Of a stretch of 64,000 nucleotides of DNA, positions 11,393 to 26,200 are shown piece after piece. The position numbers and the translations under genes are program-made. Each line of letters starts with the position of its first letter. Position 1 is the stretch's first letter. Source of the stretch: Zonotrichia leucophrys gambelii (taxonomy: Eukaryota > Chordata > Aves > Passeriformes > Passerellidae). The stretch is from NCBI RefSeq assembly GCF_028769735.1, contig NC_088171.1, positions 124,580,533 to 124,644,532 of the forward strand, read 5' to 3'. A model generated the notes under the pieces. It saw only the letters and a program-made list of their open reading frames with translations. It was not told where the DNA came from and did not search any database.

Positions 11393-13244
11393 CTGCAAAG
11401 AGCTCCTCCCCTGGGCAGAGGGAATTGCTCTCTATCCTTTATGTGACAGGATTTTGCTGTTTGCACTGCACATCTAAGCAGATGAGGAAATTTAGGCCAG
11501 CATCTTTAGACATGCTGGGAGTAAGGAAGCCCAAGTGATACCAAGTGCATCTTAGTAGGATGTTTCCTGTTTGCAAATGAAGATGATGATGATACTCTTT
11601 CAGCCCTGATCATTGTGGCTGCAGCTTCAGCAGTCTCATCCCTTGGTCTGCATTGTCACATTGTCCCAGAATATCTGTATGCTTCAGGCACTACTTCATG
11701 CAGACAAAACTATTAAAACTGCTTGACTTGGAACTTTGAGAACCATGGGTCTTGCAACTTGGCCAACTAAATCAGATTAAAACCATATTTGTGACAAACA
11801 AATCTGGCAAAAAGAAAAGGCATTTCTGTGCTTTAGGGATGACAGCTAACCATGAAGAAATACACAGCAGAACCATTGACTACAACAGCTGGACATTTTT
11901 ACTTATCTTGTGATAATGTACAAGATGATGTACACGATCAAACTGCGGCAAAATGGGATCAAAAAAAAAAGAGCACACGTGCATGTGCACATAAAACTTA
12001 AAAAAAGTACAATTTTATGACTCAATTTTTTTGTTGTTTACATTTCATATTCCATCCTCTTGTCTAAGACCTTATAGTTGAATTTTTTTTTGTTCACTGA
12101 TTATATATAAAATAAGATAAGGAATCATGCACCCAATGTATATTTGTCCTTCACTTTAAAGGAATATCTTAAAGACAAGCACTAACTTAACAATGCTGGA
12201 AGAAAACTCATAGTCACGTGTTTGTATCTGTACACAATCCAGAAATGGATTTCCTAACAAAAGACATTCAGCTATAAACAGCAATATGCAGAGCATGATA
12301 AATCACTTAGAAGCAAGCATCTGTAATAACACAGCCTCCAAAGAACATTTCACAAGCAAAAGCAGTATTAAAACAGTAACACATGCTTTCAGACTGATTT
12401 CTCTGGGTCTCAGTTTGCAAGCAGGGAGTTGTTTGAAGATGTGAAGATAAACTCAAGGGCAGATTGAGCTTGTGACAGTTTCCATCCGCCTGCCCTCCCT
12501 CCTGCCCTCCCTGCCCACTGCTGTGCTGAAGGGATGCCCTGTCACAAGGGATACATCAACCAGCCGACCAGCAAGGCTGTTATGCAACGCCTCCATCTGT
12601 GGTTCCTCTGCCGGCATTGACTGCTCGCCTCAGGAAAGCCAAGAGTGTCAGCAGCCTTGCTTTGGAAAGACTCTCCTTGTTCTTTAAATAACTCCAAGGA
12701 TGACGTTTGTGTGACTCCTCGCTGCCATACCTGGCTCACGAAGAGCAGTGTGTGAGTCCTGGCAGTACAACACCAACTGCATTGCCCCTGGGGCTGCAGT
12801 ACTGGGAACTGGGAAAATCCTGCCTTTCCAAAGCAGAAAACCCACAACACTCAACAGAACAGGAGATGAAAATGCAACAGCTTCATCCCTGAGCATTTTA
12901 TTCTACCTGACTCTTCATCCAGGCAGAAATCTGATGACCAAGCATGTTTCTGGCTGAGCACAGATCCAGACCAGGACGAGAAAGAGAAAGCTGCTCCCAC
13001 TGGTCTGTCTGGCCCAAGCATGCCAGCATGGGAATGGGTAAGATTCCCACTCATTTGAACTGGTCTGGTTTCTGTATTTCTGCTCAGATAACAGAACTGC
13101 TGGTAACTGCAAAGATTTGTCCCCAGTTTAGTGGTGTTCAAATAAATACATTCCTAAGTAATACCTACACTGTAGCCAAAGGCGAATAATTAAAAACTGA
13201 AGACTTTCAACTGGATAGTGCTGGGTGCAAACACACAGTCAAAT

Positions 13245-13269
13245 AAAAAAAAAAAAAAAGAAAAAAAAA
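13245..13269. repeat. Poly(A) tract
   Basis: A run of A interrupted once by G. No retroposed body could be recognised upstream, so it may be simple low-complexity DNA. Confidence 0.8.
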
Positions 13270-15774
13270 GCTTTGGCCAACTTCTGTAATTCACACCTTT
13301 CTTCAGCTCACCTCATTCCCAAACAACATACCTGAGACAAACTGAAACATCTAAAATGTGAGAAGAGACAAGTACACCATAAGGGTACATGTATTGGGCT
13401 GTTTAAATATATTCATGTGCTGTCAACATCAGCAGAAAAATGTTATTTTGGTATCCACTCAAGAGGACCATGTCTGAACCACCTTAATCACTTGATGGTG
13501 GATGTTCTATCAAAATGCTATCTCTTCAAAATACCTAAAGAAAATCTAAAGCAAAATAGAACTGTGCTGTTGCATGTGTCCCCACATTCTGGAGTAACCA
13601 GTAATTTGGGACCCACAACCCAGCACAACATTGTAAGGACCAGTTTTTCAGAAAAGTCTTTAGGTGAAAACTTTTCCAAAAAAGTTAAAAGCAAAAACAA
13701 AATGCCATTGCAATCAGTTGTTGCAATCAATGTGATCAACACAGCTTCAGGCATCACTCTTAAATCAGAGAAGTGCAGAAGTAAAGCTGGCTTCGCAGTT
13801 CAGCCTGAGTTATTCAGCGAAGCCCAAAAGTCTTGCATAATTCTGCTGTGGCATTATTGTCATGGTGAATAGCCATGATTTCAGATCAATTGAATGCAAT
13901 AATCAAAAAAGTAATCACAGCCTTTGTTTTTTGACTAATCTCCTAATTTTTTAGTCCTCAAGAATAAGCAGTTTCTTACTCAGTTGATTTTTTTAAAAAA
14001 TACCATTATTGAAAGAATCAAAGAAGATTCAGTAGAATCAAAGAATATGTGACTTTAAAAGTTGCCTTCATATAAACATTCACGAGTAACTTAAGTTTAG
14101 AGTAAAATACAGCAAGTAAAGGCTGTATTCTCACTGACATGAAACGTACTTCCATATTTAACATGGAACCATACTTTAAGTGTGCAATATGTTCTCTAAC
14201 ACTGCAAAATGTCTGCAAAAGTAATATCCACTATTTCTGAGTCCTTATGAGTGGGTTGGGGGTTATTACAATATCAGTCAAAAAATGGCATTTGCTTCAA
14301 AAAGTGGTAGAAGAGAAACTGCTATTAAAGAGAGAGACTTTATCTAATTATTTCTGGCAAGGATCTGCATAACGTCTGTTCCCACAGCTAAATCACAGGG
14401 ACAAAATCTGTGGGGTCAATATTTATTTTTGTTAACTTGAGCCTCACTTCAGCTTCAACTTGTATGAACAGAAATTTGTAAAAAATAAACATTTAGAGAA
14501 GCTTTTTTGCAGCCAGAATTTTTACTGTACTTTAAAATCCAGCTCTGGAGTATCCATTTTTCCAACTTTTTTCCCATGGAAGTTTTTGTCAGAAAATCAT
14601 TCATCTTAGAAGATGACACTGAATAGTTACACACAGAGTCCAGAGGATTTCAGGACATTTACTGATTGCATTCTTCCACATTAGACTGCTGGGAGAAATT
14701 AGTAGCTGAAATTCTGTTTCAGTAGCCTACAGTCCTCCATATTGAAGAAAACCCACACATGATGAAAAGGGCACTCTTTCTGGCCCCTATAGTTGCACTC
14801 AAGAAATTTCATTAAGTTATATGTTGCCTTTTTCTTCTCTTAGATAGAATATAATTTGACAGGGGAAGTTTAACAAGGTGAACCTCAGCTTGCAAATGTG
14901 GAATGGCAATTGATTGCATAATGCTTTTTAGAATCCATTTATAGTGGGAACAAGTTATTGGTGGAAAGTGCAAATAAATACCTGCTCCACTCAGAAATCA
15001 GCTGACAACCCTGGTGACCTCCTACTTGATTTAATTTCCATTAATTTTCCACTGGAGAAACACCCAGCAGGGAACACAAAAGATTCAACAAGAAGTTTCT
15101 ACAAATATTTGGCTCCTTTACTCAAGTAATCATTTTTCCTGTGCTGTTTTTAAGTTAAATGTGCTAAAATCAATGTTTTTGCACATGACTGGCTATTCCA
15201 AGCCTAGTGGAAACAACCAAAACACAGGGCAACAGCAGTGCACTGCATAAAATGCTTCAAGAAGTTCCCAAATTAAAAAATCAAATAGTCAGCTAATGAA
15301 AACAATGTATTTTCTTCAAGTTGTCATAAATATCAAGGATCTAATCCTGTACAATTTAGTTCACACCAGCAATTCTACTAAAATTAATGTTCTTTTTCCC
15401 TTCTAAAACAGAAGCTCCATCAACTCAGAAAATGCCTGTTTGGCATTTATTATAGGATTAAAATGTATTGGTATTATGACTTAAGCCCTGTAAAAGGGAG
15501 TGTGATGAACTACTTCAAATTTATTTATTTATTTATCTATTTAGGTAAATGAAATGCGGAATTAAGCAACAGCTGAGTGGATAAATTGCCATGCATTTCT
15601 AAACCAGGAGAAAATGCTCCAATTAATTTAAAACACCATTCTGCAAACTGAGTACTAGAAATGGCCACATGCACATGTCAGGTCACTCTGAAATGGTCGT
15701 TTTCAAAATGTGAGCTCCTCAAAGAATAACTAAACAGGAACACAAATTAAAATTGAAATACTGCTGCTCAACAG

Positions 15775-15804
15775 TATTTATTTATTTATTTATTTATTTA
15801 TTTA
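15775..15804. repeat. (TTTA)n microsatellite
   Basis: About seven perfect TTTA units followed by a short CA-rich run. Likely length-variable. Confidence 0.9.
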
Positions 15805-18800
15805 CACACACAGACACATAAGTCAGCTTCAAGTTCACAAACTGAAGTCCCCCTAAGTAAGATGTTTGGTGCTGGGGAGAAGGCAGCACAACACTGCTGC
15901 TTTCCATTAACGTGACAACTCAGGATTAGGCCCAGGCAAGGGACCACTGGGCACAATGCCACCACATGAAGTTCAAACTCGCACTCCCTGTCTTCCACAC
16001 AATGATCTTACAACTGCAGGAATCTGGAAATCTCAGCTGCATCTCAGGAAATCAAAACCCAGCCCCAAATTTTAAAACTGCACCCTGTTGAGTTTGTTAA
16101 TAGATGAAACCCAGTGGTGGTTTCCCTCCTTCCACCCTCAAACCAATCTTCTCCCATTACACCTATATGCAGCAGTATCTTAAAAAATACAACAAAACCC
16201 AGAAAAAATTGGTAACAAATCTAGGACATCCATGCCTGTGTTTTTGAGCTTTTAAATGTAGTAAAATATTGCCTCCAGCTCGATTATTTAGCTTCCTGGG
16301 TACAAAAAGGGTATGGTTGAGAGCACTGAGTAGTCTCACTCTCCCGCAAGCCACATGCAATGACACTTGATTTGTAGTTTCCATATGCTTAACTACTGTA
16401 ATTGAAGGATGATTTTTAGTCACAGTTCTGAAACCAATTTGTATCTTTATCAAGGCCAGCAGGAAAGCAGCACTACCTCTCCCTCTGCATCTCCCTGCTG
16501 AAAGATCCACATTTTATTCTTAGTGCTTAGAACTCTGCTTGTTGGTGCAGCACCCAAGGCTGCTCCAGCTATAGGATCTGCACTGGAAGTCTTGGTTTCT
16601 CTCAAGAAATTCCTCTTTCACAGAAACCTTTACACATTTGGAAATAAAATGTCTTTAATGTATCAGTATGTTTTAGAATCTACTGCCATAAGCAAAGTAT
16701 GTGTTTAAAATAGTCCTTTTGAGGATTTTTAAAACCAAAATAGATGGAATATATGACATGGAGATTCAGTTAAAAGGATGGGTTAGAAATACATGCAAAG
16801 CTGTCTGACAGAGGGTGGGATTCAGGTGCTGTATGCCTGCACTCCTGTTACCATCAACAGAAACCTGGTCACAATAATTAGCAAAACACAAGGATAGATG
16901 CCACCAGCAGGGTTAAGCTTGAGCTTGCCTAAATTTAGGTACCCAGCATCTTTGAGATGCTCTAGCATATTCTTCCCTGTCCACCACAGTCACTAGCTGC
17001 TGTGTGAGCCACACACAGAGCTCCACACTGGCATCTCCAACACCTGATAGCCCCTAACAGGGCACGGGATGTTTGTGCTGGCCAACTCCATCTCCCACTT
17101 CATGTTCCCTTCAGGTAAGATGAACTGAACTCAAAGTCAACTGGCCTCTGTACTGAGGAGAAACATATCTGATCACAACAGCTTACACAAGACTTATATT
17201 CAATCCACTGAAAGGAAGATTCCATTCTTAATTATTTTTTTCAGTATAGCAAAATAGTCCTAACTTTACTTATGGAAAGGCAAAAGAACAAAGGAGGTTG
17301 CTCAGCATCAGCTACACCACCACAATCAGCTGGTGCTACTAATCCAGTTGTGGAACCCAGAGCAGATCCCCCTCCTTCGTTACTCCTGGAAGCAACAGCA
17401 TCACCAACGGCATTTCAGAGGAAAACTATTAATTAAACTTTACTTCCACAAAATCAAGGTGTGGGCTTGTCTCAAAACTTCTACATCAGTGCAGCAGGCT
17501 TATTTTTGCTTTTGTCTCTAAATGTGAAGATTAAGTTCATCCTTGAGCACAGCTGTACAAAACATGCTGTAAAATACTGGAAACTAAAAAGTGTTTATTG
17601 AAGATTATGGGTTTTTTACAGAGGGACATGCTGGGTTGTTAGTCCTGAAGTCATTTTGAGTTCACTTCTGAATAAGTGTATTTTGGCACTGCTCCCACTC
17701 ATGGTGTGAAATTAAAAGATTACTATTTTGAAAATGTACAAGCTGGCATATATACAATTTGTCTGTCACAGATAAAACTGACTACAAGGAAGCCAGCACT
17801 TAAACTGCAAGTCTGTTTGCTTTCCTCCAGACGTTCCTAATGCTCTCGGAAAGCATTAGGGAGAAGAAAAAGAGAGCACTAGCAGGCTCTCAGCTGAACC
17901 ATGTTATAGGTGCTGAAGAGCTGTTACCTGCTGCTCATGCTTCTAGAACATTTTCATGAAGTTGAACTGTATCCTGCATCTTCATCTGTTCAACTTAGAG
18001 AGTCAACAATAATTACACCAAGTCCTTCCACAACTTCAGTAGCAGATTTCTTTTAAAAACCTACCTGAAGGTAAAAATACCTGTTTTGTGTACAAAAAAA
18101 TATTCTTTTCCCTTCAGAGGACAGCCAGTGAAGAACTGTCATACTCTAACAGGCTGCAGTAATTTTTAGAAAACAACTATTTTCTTACTGGGCCACTTTT
18201 TGGTGAACGGACTGACAAAAAAGCTTGGTCTTTGGACTGAGTTATTTTCTCCAAGGTTGAGTATTATTGCCCAGCAAATAATTCACCTTTTTCTTCACTT
18301 CCAGGATATTCAGTCTCTCCTTAGAATCTGAATGCAAATTGGAAAGGGGGATGGTGCTTTTAGAGCAAACACCACTGCTTACCTCTATTTTATTTCATAT
18401 TTCTGTGTATTTGTATTGCTTACTGTTCCACAGCTACCAAGACAGATGCATCTACAAGAAGTGGCTAAAGCACCTTACATCAGGAATGAATAACCCTGTA
18501 AAGCTGTTACAGACAGCAGCAATAATTAGAATTTAGAAGTACAGCAGTTCACCCCATCCTCAACTCAGAAGGCAGGTGTTGCATTAAGGGAGAAGGTACA
18601 AGGTACCACGAAGAAAACAAAGTAAGATTTACCTTACTTCTTAGAGGTGTCCTGAAGTATTTTCAGATGCTAGGCACAATTCACCCTTTGAAAATGACAT
18701 CTAAATCTAACATCTTGATCTTTAGAAATATCTGTTGAAACGCATTTCTGAGGAGAACTTCACTGACTCTAAGTATGCAAATGCAATAACACCTCTAGCC

Positions 18801-19539
18801 TGCAGCGAGGCAGGAGGCAGAGTACAGCTGATGCAGTTCCCAGGTACTTTAACTGATTTTCAAATAGCTGTTCTGACCCATCTGCAAAATGACATGGTTT
18901 CTGATGAACACCCAGACTGGACTGTAAGACATTTTAGAATCTAGAATTTTTATTTTTATTGTTTTTTAATTTCTGTACAGAAAAGCTTACCCTTTCTTAT
19001 ATTAAACACCACCAAATTCCTTAAAACAGTGAAAGGCAAATCTATTTAGTTCTCAGGTACTTTCTTGTGGGTTATTTAAAAAAAAAAGTTAAATAGTTAG
19101 TCTTAACATGGACTCTAGAAATAGAACATGCTTGTTCTTTTCTAACAGCCCAAGTTTTAGATTTAAACTCCTATTAGAAATTAAAACCCAGTTATTGAGG
19201 GGACTAATACAGCTTTGCCAGAGCTACACTGCATCTAAACAAAAAACGTATCTACGCACACACATTAGGTCTACATACCCACCCACCTTCCACAAAAAGG
19301 TAACTCAGATTACTGCTGAAAACTAGTAGTGCAAAAATGTTAAGTAGCAGGAATTGGGGGAGAAAAAAACAACCTGCTTATCCTTTTGGGAATGGCAGAC
19401 ATGCCATTCTCTAACAACATTGTGGAAGCAAATAGAGAGTTCACTCTTTTGTTTTGCACTGATGCTTGTTTTTATTTAGTAGAAGCTCTCCTAGGTCTTT
19501 AAATAATTCATAATGCAGTGCCTGCTGTTCAGTTCAAGG

Positions 19540-19760
19540 AGGGGGCCTGGAGAATGTTAATCAAAGCAGAGATGAATTGGCACAGCTGTAAATCGGCAAG
19601 GCCCCTCCCCGATGAGCTCATCCCCGAGCAGTGCAAATGAGAATGACATCATGCTGGCAAGCCGCGGGTGCACTCACACTGCTCCCTGTCCCCTCCTTCC
19701 GCACAACATTTCTCCCGCTTTTTCACGCGGCTTTTTTCCCCCGAAAGATCATTAAAGTGA
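19540..19760. promoter_or_regulatory. Small CpG-rich block, candidate enhancer or promoter
   Basis: About nine CpGs fall within roughly 150 bp inside otherwise CpG-poor intron-like DNA. The block contains a TCAAAG motif (TCF/LEF-like), a GGCCCCTCCCC GC/KLF-like box, a GTGCAAATGA octamer-like site and a TGACATCA CRE-like site. The clustering suggests a cis-regulatory element. Function is inferred. Confidence 0.4.
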
Positions 19761-20184
19761 TACAAGTAGGGAGAAGGAACAGAAGCTGGAGCACCTGCAT
19801 TAAAATCCTGGGGTTTGTTCTCTTATATCTGTCACAGGTCCAGCAGACACAAGAAAGATACATCTTTCTATTTAGAAAGGAATGAAACTGCATATTTATC
19901 AGTCCAGCTGAAAAAACACTTTAAAAACATTAGAGACATGCCTTTGAATAAGATCTACAAGTACTTCACAGAGTACCACTTCTACTTGCTTTCTTATAGA
20001 GCATGCAATTAGAAGACCTTTGGATCACAAAAGCACTCTCAAAACTAGGTCTCAAAGAGATGTATTTGTACAAGAAAATGTTCATACAGCCATGCTGCTG
20101 GAATCTCTCATTTCTCTAACCCTGTTTCAATTAGTTGTCAGACACTTAAGGCACAGATATAAAAATATGCAACACAGATGAATA

Positions 20185-20204
20185 ACCCACTATTAATAGT
20201 GGGT
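20185..20204. repeat. Perfect 20-nt palindrome
   Basis: ACCCACTATTAATAGTGGGT equals its own reverse complement, with no spacer. It could form a dyad binding site or be chance. Confidence 0.9.
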
Positions 20205-23200
20205 AACAGATAAACTGAACAGTTAATAAAAAGCCCATAAAAATAATGCATGGGAAAAAAATGGTCCAGGAACAATTCTGATACAAACCTGCAGAAATCC
20301 AAGGTGTTTTCCTATTTGTCCATGAACAGAAGGGCCAGCTCCATTTGTTTACTTTTATGAATATGTTAGCCAAGCTCCATAACAAGCTTAGTAACTTCAG
20401 AAAGTTTAGTAAGCATTAATATTAACAAGCTCATTTAGGTCTATTTCATACTCTTCAATAATTAAAGTTATTATTTACTGGAGAAGTTTATAAAATTACT
20501 GATTGCAGTAGAAAGCCCAGCTCAGCTGTCTGATGAAGCCAGCATACCACTCAATGAAACTAAATTGGGAACACCTCTCAGTCTTATAGCATCTACTGGT
20601 CTGGTAAACAGCCCATGCCAAGATCAGGTTTCTTTCTTCTCACTAAGGAGATACTATATAAAACTCCCATATGAGAATATAATGGGGGAGAAATATAATC
20701 TAGGGAAAGTTTTAAACCCTATCATCACGTATTCCTCAGAAAACACATAAAAAGTATGCTTTCTGCAATTTTGAAATCTCTTTTTTTTTTCCCTTTATGA
20801 AAACCCTTGTAACAACTGAAGTCAACATACCCAAAGCTACGTAATTTAGTTTTAACAAGCAGTATCACCTTTTAGTCCAGACCAAAACCAAGTTTCTGCT
20901 ACCCGTGAGAATGACAGAATGTGGCTGCAAGAGATTTACAGGTTTGCTAATTATACTTCCAAACTCCTGGATTTTCTGTGCCTCATGTTGTCTGTTGAAC
21001 TATGCTCCCTAAAATCCATAGTTTGAGGAAAGAAACCAGGCACACAGTGATTCTCACTGATGTCTGAAGAGCTTTGCAGACAGCAATACAGAGGTGAATT
21101 GAAACAAGTCTCAGAAGGAAAAGAGTATAGCTTCTTACATGCACAGGAAAAACAGAAAATGAGAAGAAATCAACGACAGACAAACTGCAGAAGCAGCACA
21201 CTTGACAGTGATGAAGGATGCAAGGCAGCAGGATGCACCCAGAAGTCATTACCACATGGCCTAAGCCAAGATAAAAGATGGGGCACAACACAAGAGGTAT
21301 CCCAGCCATGCAGGAATCATGGCTGCTCTCTGGGGAACACAACTGAGATATTTCCAAAGTGACAGAAATGCTTGAGAAGCACTTGAAAAAACAGAGGGAA
21401 TTGGTTAGAGGAGGGTTGGAGAGAGCAAAGGACCATTACAGCTTGACACAACCTGCCTGGTGTGAAAGCAGAGGAGTAAAAAGGTCCAACTCTAAGGTTA
21501 GAGGACTTTTTTAGCTTAGAGAACTTCAGCACTACAACTTTGCATAGCATTTGCAGTGTTGAATACAATGGTGCCATTCTGGACTAGGAGCTTTTCAGAT
21601 ACCAACAGAAAAACAAAACTGAAGAGGTTCAATAAACTGAACTAATTCTTCCATTAACAAGCAGGACACCTTCTAATTCCAAACTAATACAAATCTCAAT
21701 TATATTTTCAGATACAAGATTAAGAAACCCAAAATACATACACCCAGAAAATAATAAATGCATTAATGAACCCATACTTTAGCTACAGACTTTGGAACAT
21801 GTACAAACACAGGATGCCATAAACCACTACCTGCACAAATGCTTAAGATCCTCCTGCCATCTCTATTCCAAGAAATCCTGCCTAGCATTCCTATGTAAAC
21901 AGCTGCACATTGATATGCTCAAGATCTCAGAAAATGAGATTTCAGCAGAGGAAAAAAAGCCAAAACATCCCGTCTGATCCAAGTGTAGATTTTGAATCTT
22001 GTAAACAGACTCTGTATTATGAAGAACTGGAAATCTCCCATGCTAGCATCAAAGTCTTTGGCAATTAGCCCCCAAATCCAAATTCTGTAGCTTCATTCTA
22101 CCTCAGTGTGAGGAAACATACTTATCCTTCCATATTTACTCATAATGGCAAACAGCCTGTACCTCTCCCTTCTCCAAGCTTCCCCCCTGCCCCCAGCTCC
22201 CATGTGGATATTTGGAACCCGGACAAAGTCTAACGAGAAACTTTAGAAAGTTTAGATGAAACAACAGATTGTTTGATCTCTCTGTGCTATCACTCTGCCC
22301 CAGAAGATGGTAACAAAATGTGCCAGTAATGCCTCTTCTTAAAAAAAGAAATTTTAGATTTGTAATTCAGAAAAAACCATTTAACCTAAGCTCTTCCACA
22401 TTTTGTTTCCATCTGCACAAAGCAAGTGTTTAATGCAATCTAGTGACTAATAGCAAAAAGTTTTAGCCCTTAGTGCTTGATAAGTCTCTTCAAGCAGAAA
22501 ATATATACATGAAGAATTACAATATGGAAAAATTATGTTGACATAGAAGACTTTTTATTTCTGTGGTTTTCAAAGGAGATACAGAATGACACTGACTTGG
22601 ACAGTCAAAATGATAGGTGCACTTTCATTACTTGTTATTAATCTTTTAAAAATAATCTAATTCTGTAAAAGTTATTCTAAAAATCTGTGGAATGTAAGAC
22701 ATCTTTTCTGGGGACTGTGTACAGGCAAATGCAACTTGCAGTGGTTTAAAGGATGGTTTAAAAAAACCTTACAGAAGTACCATAATTGCATGCAAAACTT
22801 GCTTATGTGGCTTTTTTAATAATGGGATATGTTAATTTACATTTCTTTGATCTGCATAACACAAGCTCAGACTGCTGCCAGTTTCTCACAGGCAGGAATC
22901 TAATCCATAAGATTCAAGATGGGCAGGTGCATCAATGCCAGCTGCAAAAAAGAGGCATGCCCAAAACCAGAAGAGGGAAAGCTGTGGTGTAACATCAGGC
23001 AGAAGTGGCACTTCAAGGAATATCTAAAGATATATGGAAAGATCTGGTTGTGCAAGTCATGGAAAACACACAGCTGGGTACAAGGGAAATATATATAGAA
23101 TATGCAAGAAAAGCATTTTTGGATGAAATAACCAGAAAGACTTCAAGAGCTATGATGGTTAGATGCAAACAGAAGTGGACAGCAAAGAAGGATAATGAGC

Positions 23201-26200
23201 AGAGAAAGGGCTATGTGTAAGTGGAAGTAAAATCATGGCTGAGAACAGAATTTTCAACCCAGTGTAGGTTCCAGTGAATTAGGGATGTGAAAATGGGAAT
23301 GAACAGATCCCCAGGAAACAAAACATGCAATCTGTAGGACAAAGCTCCAAGAGACATGGAAGCTCCAGCAGAGGTGCTGAAATGCCAATGGGCAGTTCAG
23401 AAGGGATCCCTGGCTAGTGCAGGATTTCAGAAACCATCAGAAAAGACAAAATTGCACCTTCTCACTAGACATTTAATTTTTCTGCCTATACAGTTTCTCT
23501 TCTATGTGCTAGTGTAGCACTATTAAATATTACTAATAAAAGAGCAAAGAGAAAATCAGCTCAATTCTTGTGCTGGCCTGGTTAAACAGGAAAATCACCA
23601 GTTCACCAAAGCACAGGTCTACTCAATGTAAAACACAATCAAGTTACTGTTGGTTCTAAATATGCTTACTCTCCAGTTAAATAGCACCACCATAATCAGG
23701 AGAAAGCTTTCTCTGCTCTTCTAAGCTCTGCATGTCCCTAACAGCTGTAAGAGAAAGTTCATATTGGTTAAATGCAGCTTTTCCAGTTTCAATAAGATAA
23801 GGCAATACTCTGTTTCGGGGATCACCATTACCCCAAACTTAATATAATATCTGCTGCTAGATAAACAACTGCAGGACACTAATACACTACTTCAGAGCAT
23901 CACATCAGTCATTTACCACATTCTCTTTGGCTGATTTATCCCTGTTTTTTTTGTTTAACAGCAGACAGTTATATTTCAAACACAATTTGTTTTCTTTGTC
24001 TCAGAAGCTTCCATTATGTGGACTAAAAATGATGAGTTTATCTAATGAGATTAGAGTCTTTTAAGCATTTTCATGCCAGTCAATCCTTATGATGGGATGC
24101 TTAATTTGGAGAGTCTTGCTGAACAAAAGCAAAGCACTGCAAGAGACCAGCAACATACAGTGCAGGAAGCACTGATGCTGTAACAGAGCCACTTCTACCA
24201 CTGTGACTGATATGTATTCTTCCGTAGTACTGGTTACTTATATAGGAAGTATATATAAATATATACTTTTAAAATATGCACACATGCTCTGCACTCCATT
24301 TTAACTTTCCCACTTCTAGTAATTCTTCATGTAGCTTAGGCTGATAAGTGCAAAATTGCTGAGAACAGTACACAGGCTTGGAATCCCCCCATCTCATAGA
24401 GGCAGAGGAATCATCCAGCTCATTCCTGTGGCTTGAGCTGTGGAGAATATCAAACACATGAACATGCATTTCCTTCCCAAAAATGTACACTCTATTTACT
24501 TTTATATTTGGGTGAGATGCAAGGGTTGGTTCCCACATGCTAAGCTCTTTATAAAGTAAGCTACAATGAAAGAGTGAATGATGCTTTTATTCTGCTTTTA
24601 AATCTCAACTGCTATGAATCAGACTCTTCTGTTTGAAGACCAATATGACTGCAAAATGGGCTTTAAACCAGATAAAAACATAAACATCTCAGTTCTTCAT
24701 TGCCAGACCACTGTTAAAATTTGCTATTTAACACCTTGTCTGGACTGATCAGAAAGACTGGCAATAACCTAAAATTGCAATGGTGCAACAGGACAGAGAG
24801 TCAGAATGTACTGCCAAGGCTAGCAACTCCCTTGTGTCAACCTGGACAGTTCACTTAGCCCATCATTTTCAGAAAGTGGAGATTCAGTTTGATAAACTCA
24901 TTTACAAGTCTCACCACAAAATGCCTGGGACAACTGCAAGTCTGGATGCTCCATTGCTTTAAAACCACACTTCACATAATTTCTGTAAACACCCAAAGAT
25001 AAAAGGTTTTAAATAAATAAACATTTTCAGAATATATGCTTTTGACCATCATTTGAATCCAAATACAAGCAAATAAAAAGTAATTTAACACATAAGAGAA
25101 ATCAAGCACTTTTCCAAGGTCATTTGGCATAAAGGCAGGAATGGCACAGATTTTAAGTATGTAAGTCCTCATATGGAGTAGAAGGTATTTTGCTTTGTGT
25201 TTGGGTCAGAGGTTTTTCCCTATTTTTCAAGTAAAATTTGAGGCAGAATTTTGAACAATGGACTTTAGATGGGGCATAAAAGTCAGAAAGAGAAGCTGGC
25301 TGTTGGAAATTAAAAGAAGGAGGAGAGCAGGGCTGGCTGTCAGGAAGTCTCCACTTCTAATCCTAGTACAGCCCCTGCCTTGCTGGGCAGCCACCTCCTC
25401 CTGCTGTATTGCTTCTTGGACATCTTTAAAGTGGTTTTGCTTAGTGTTCCCAGTTTAGAGCATGTTAGTGTCTGTATAGCACTGAATCACAAAAATGCTG
25501 CACAATGAGCTATTACTTTTACTGTCAGCACAGTTGCTACCCTATACACACTGAAGCAGACCTTTTTCCCTAAAACAGTAATTTCTCTTTGCATGTCTGA
25601 AGTTCAGTTAAAAAGCAAAAAATCATCTCTCCTAAATTACACACACATTAATTAGCTGTGCTGCAGTACATAACTGTGTACAGACATGGACAAGGGAAAA
25701 TAAATGGGCAGCAACTGGCAGCAAATGGAGTTAGTAAAGCAGCCATTCTCAGAGCACTTAATTCCTGGAGGACATGAGTTTCAACTGCATGATGCACTTG
25801 AAAATAGCTGGGTAATGGTCCTTCACTTTTAACACTGGGTCATCTGCTCAACCATTCCCAGGTCTAACTTCAACGCAATTCCCACAGAAGACAAATCAAA
25901 TATTTTTGGATGGGGGGAAGGGAGAATAGAAATGACCCTTGAGACTCATCTAAAATAGGGACTTTTTGAATTGATATTCACAAAGCTTTACAGGTATGCA
26001 TAGATATTGATTTATTCTATACACACATATACACACTTACAGAAACGTGTGCTTCATCAACACTGTTTGCAATCTGGAGTTTGTCAAAATCTATCTAGTG
26101 CATCACTATTCACACAAATAGTAATCACATTTCAAAGCTGCACAGATGGATGGTTGCCAACTTCCCTGTTCCTCCAGAGTGTAAAATAATGCTTCTGCTT

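Noticed and set aside
17836..17860. Small 9-bp inverted repeat (CCTAATGCT/AGCATTAGG)
   Set aside because: The stem is short and has no further structure around it, so it is likely coincidental.
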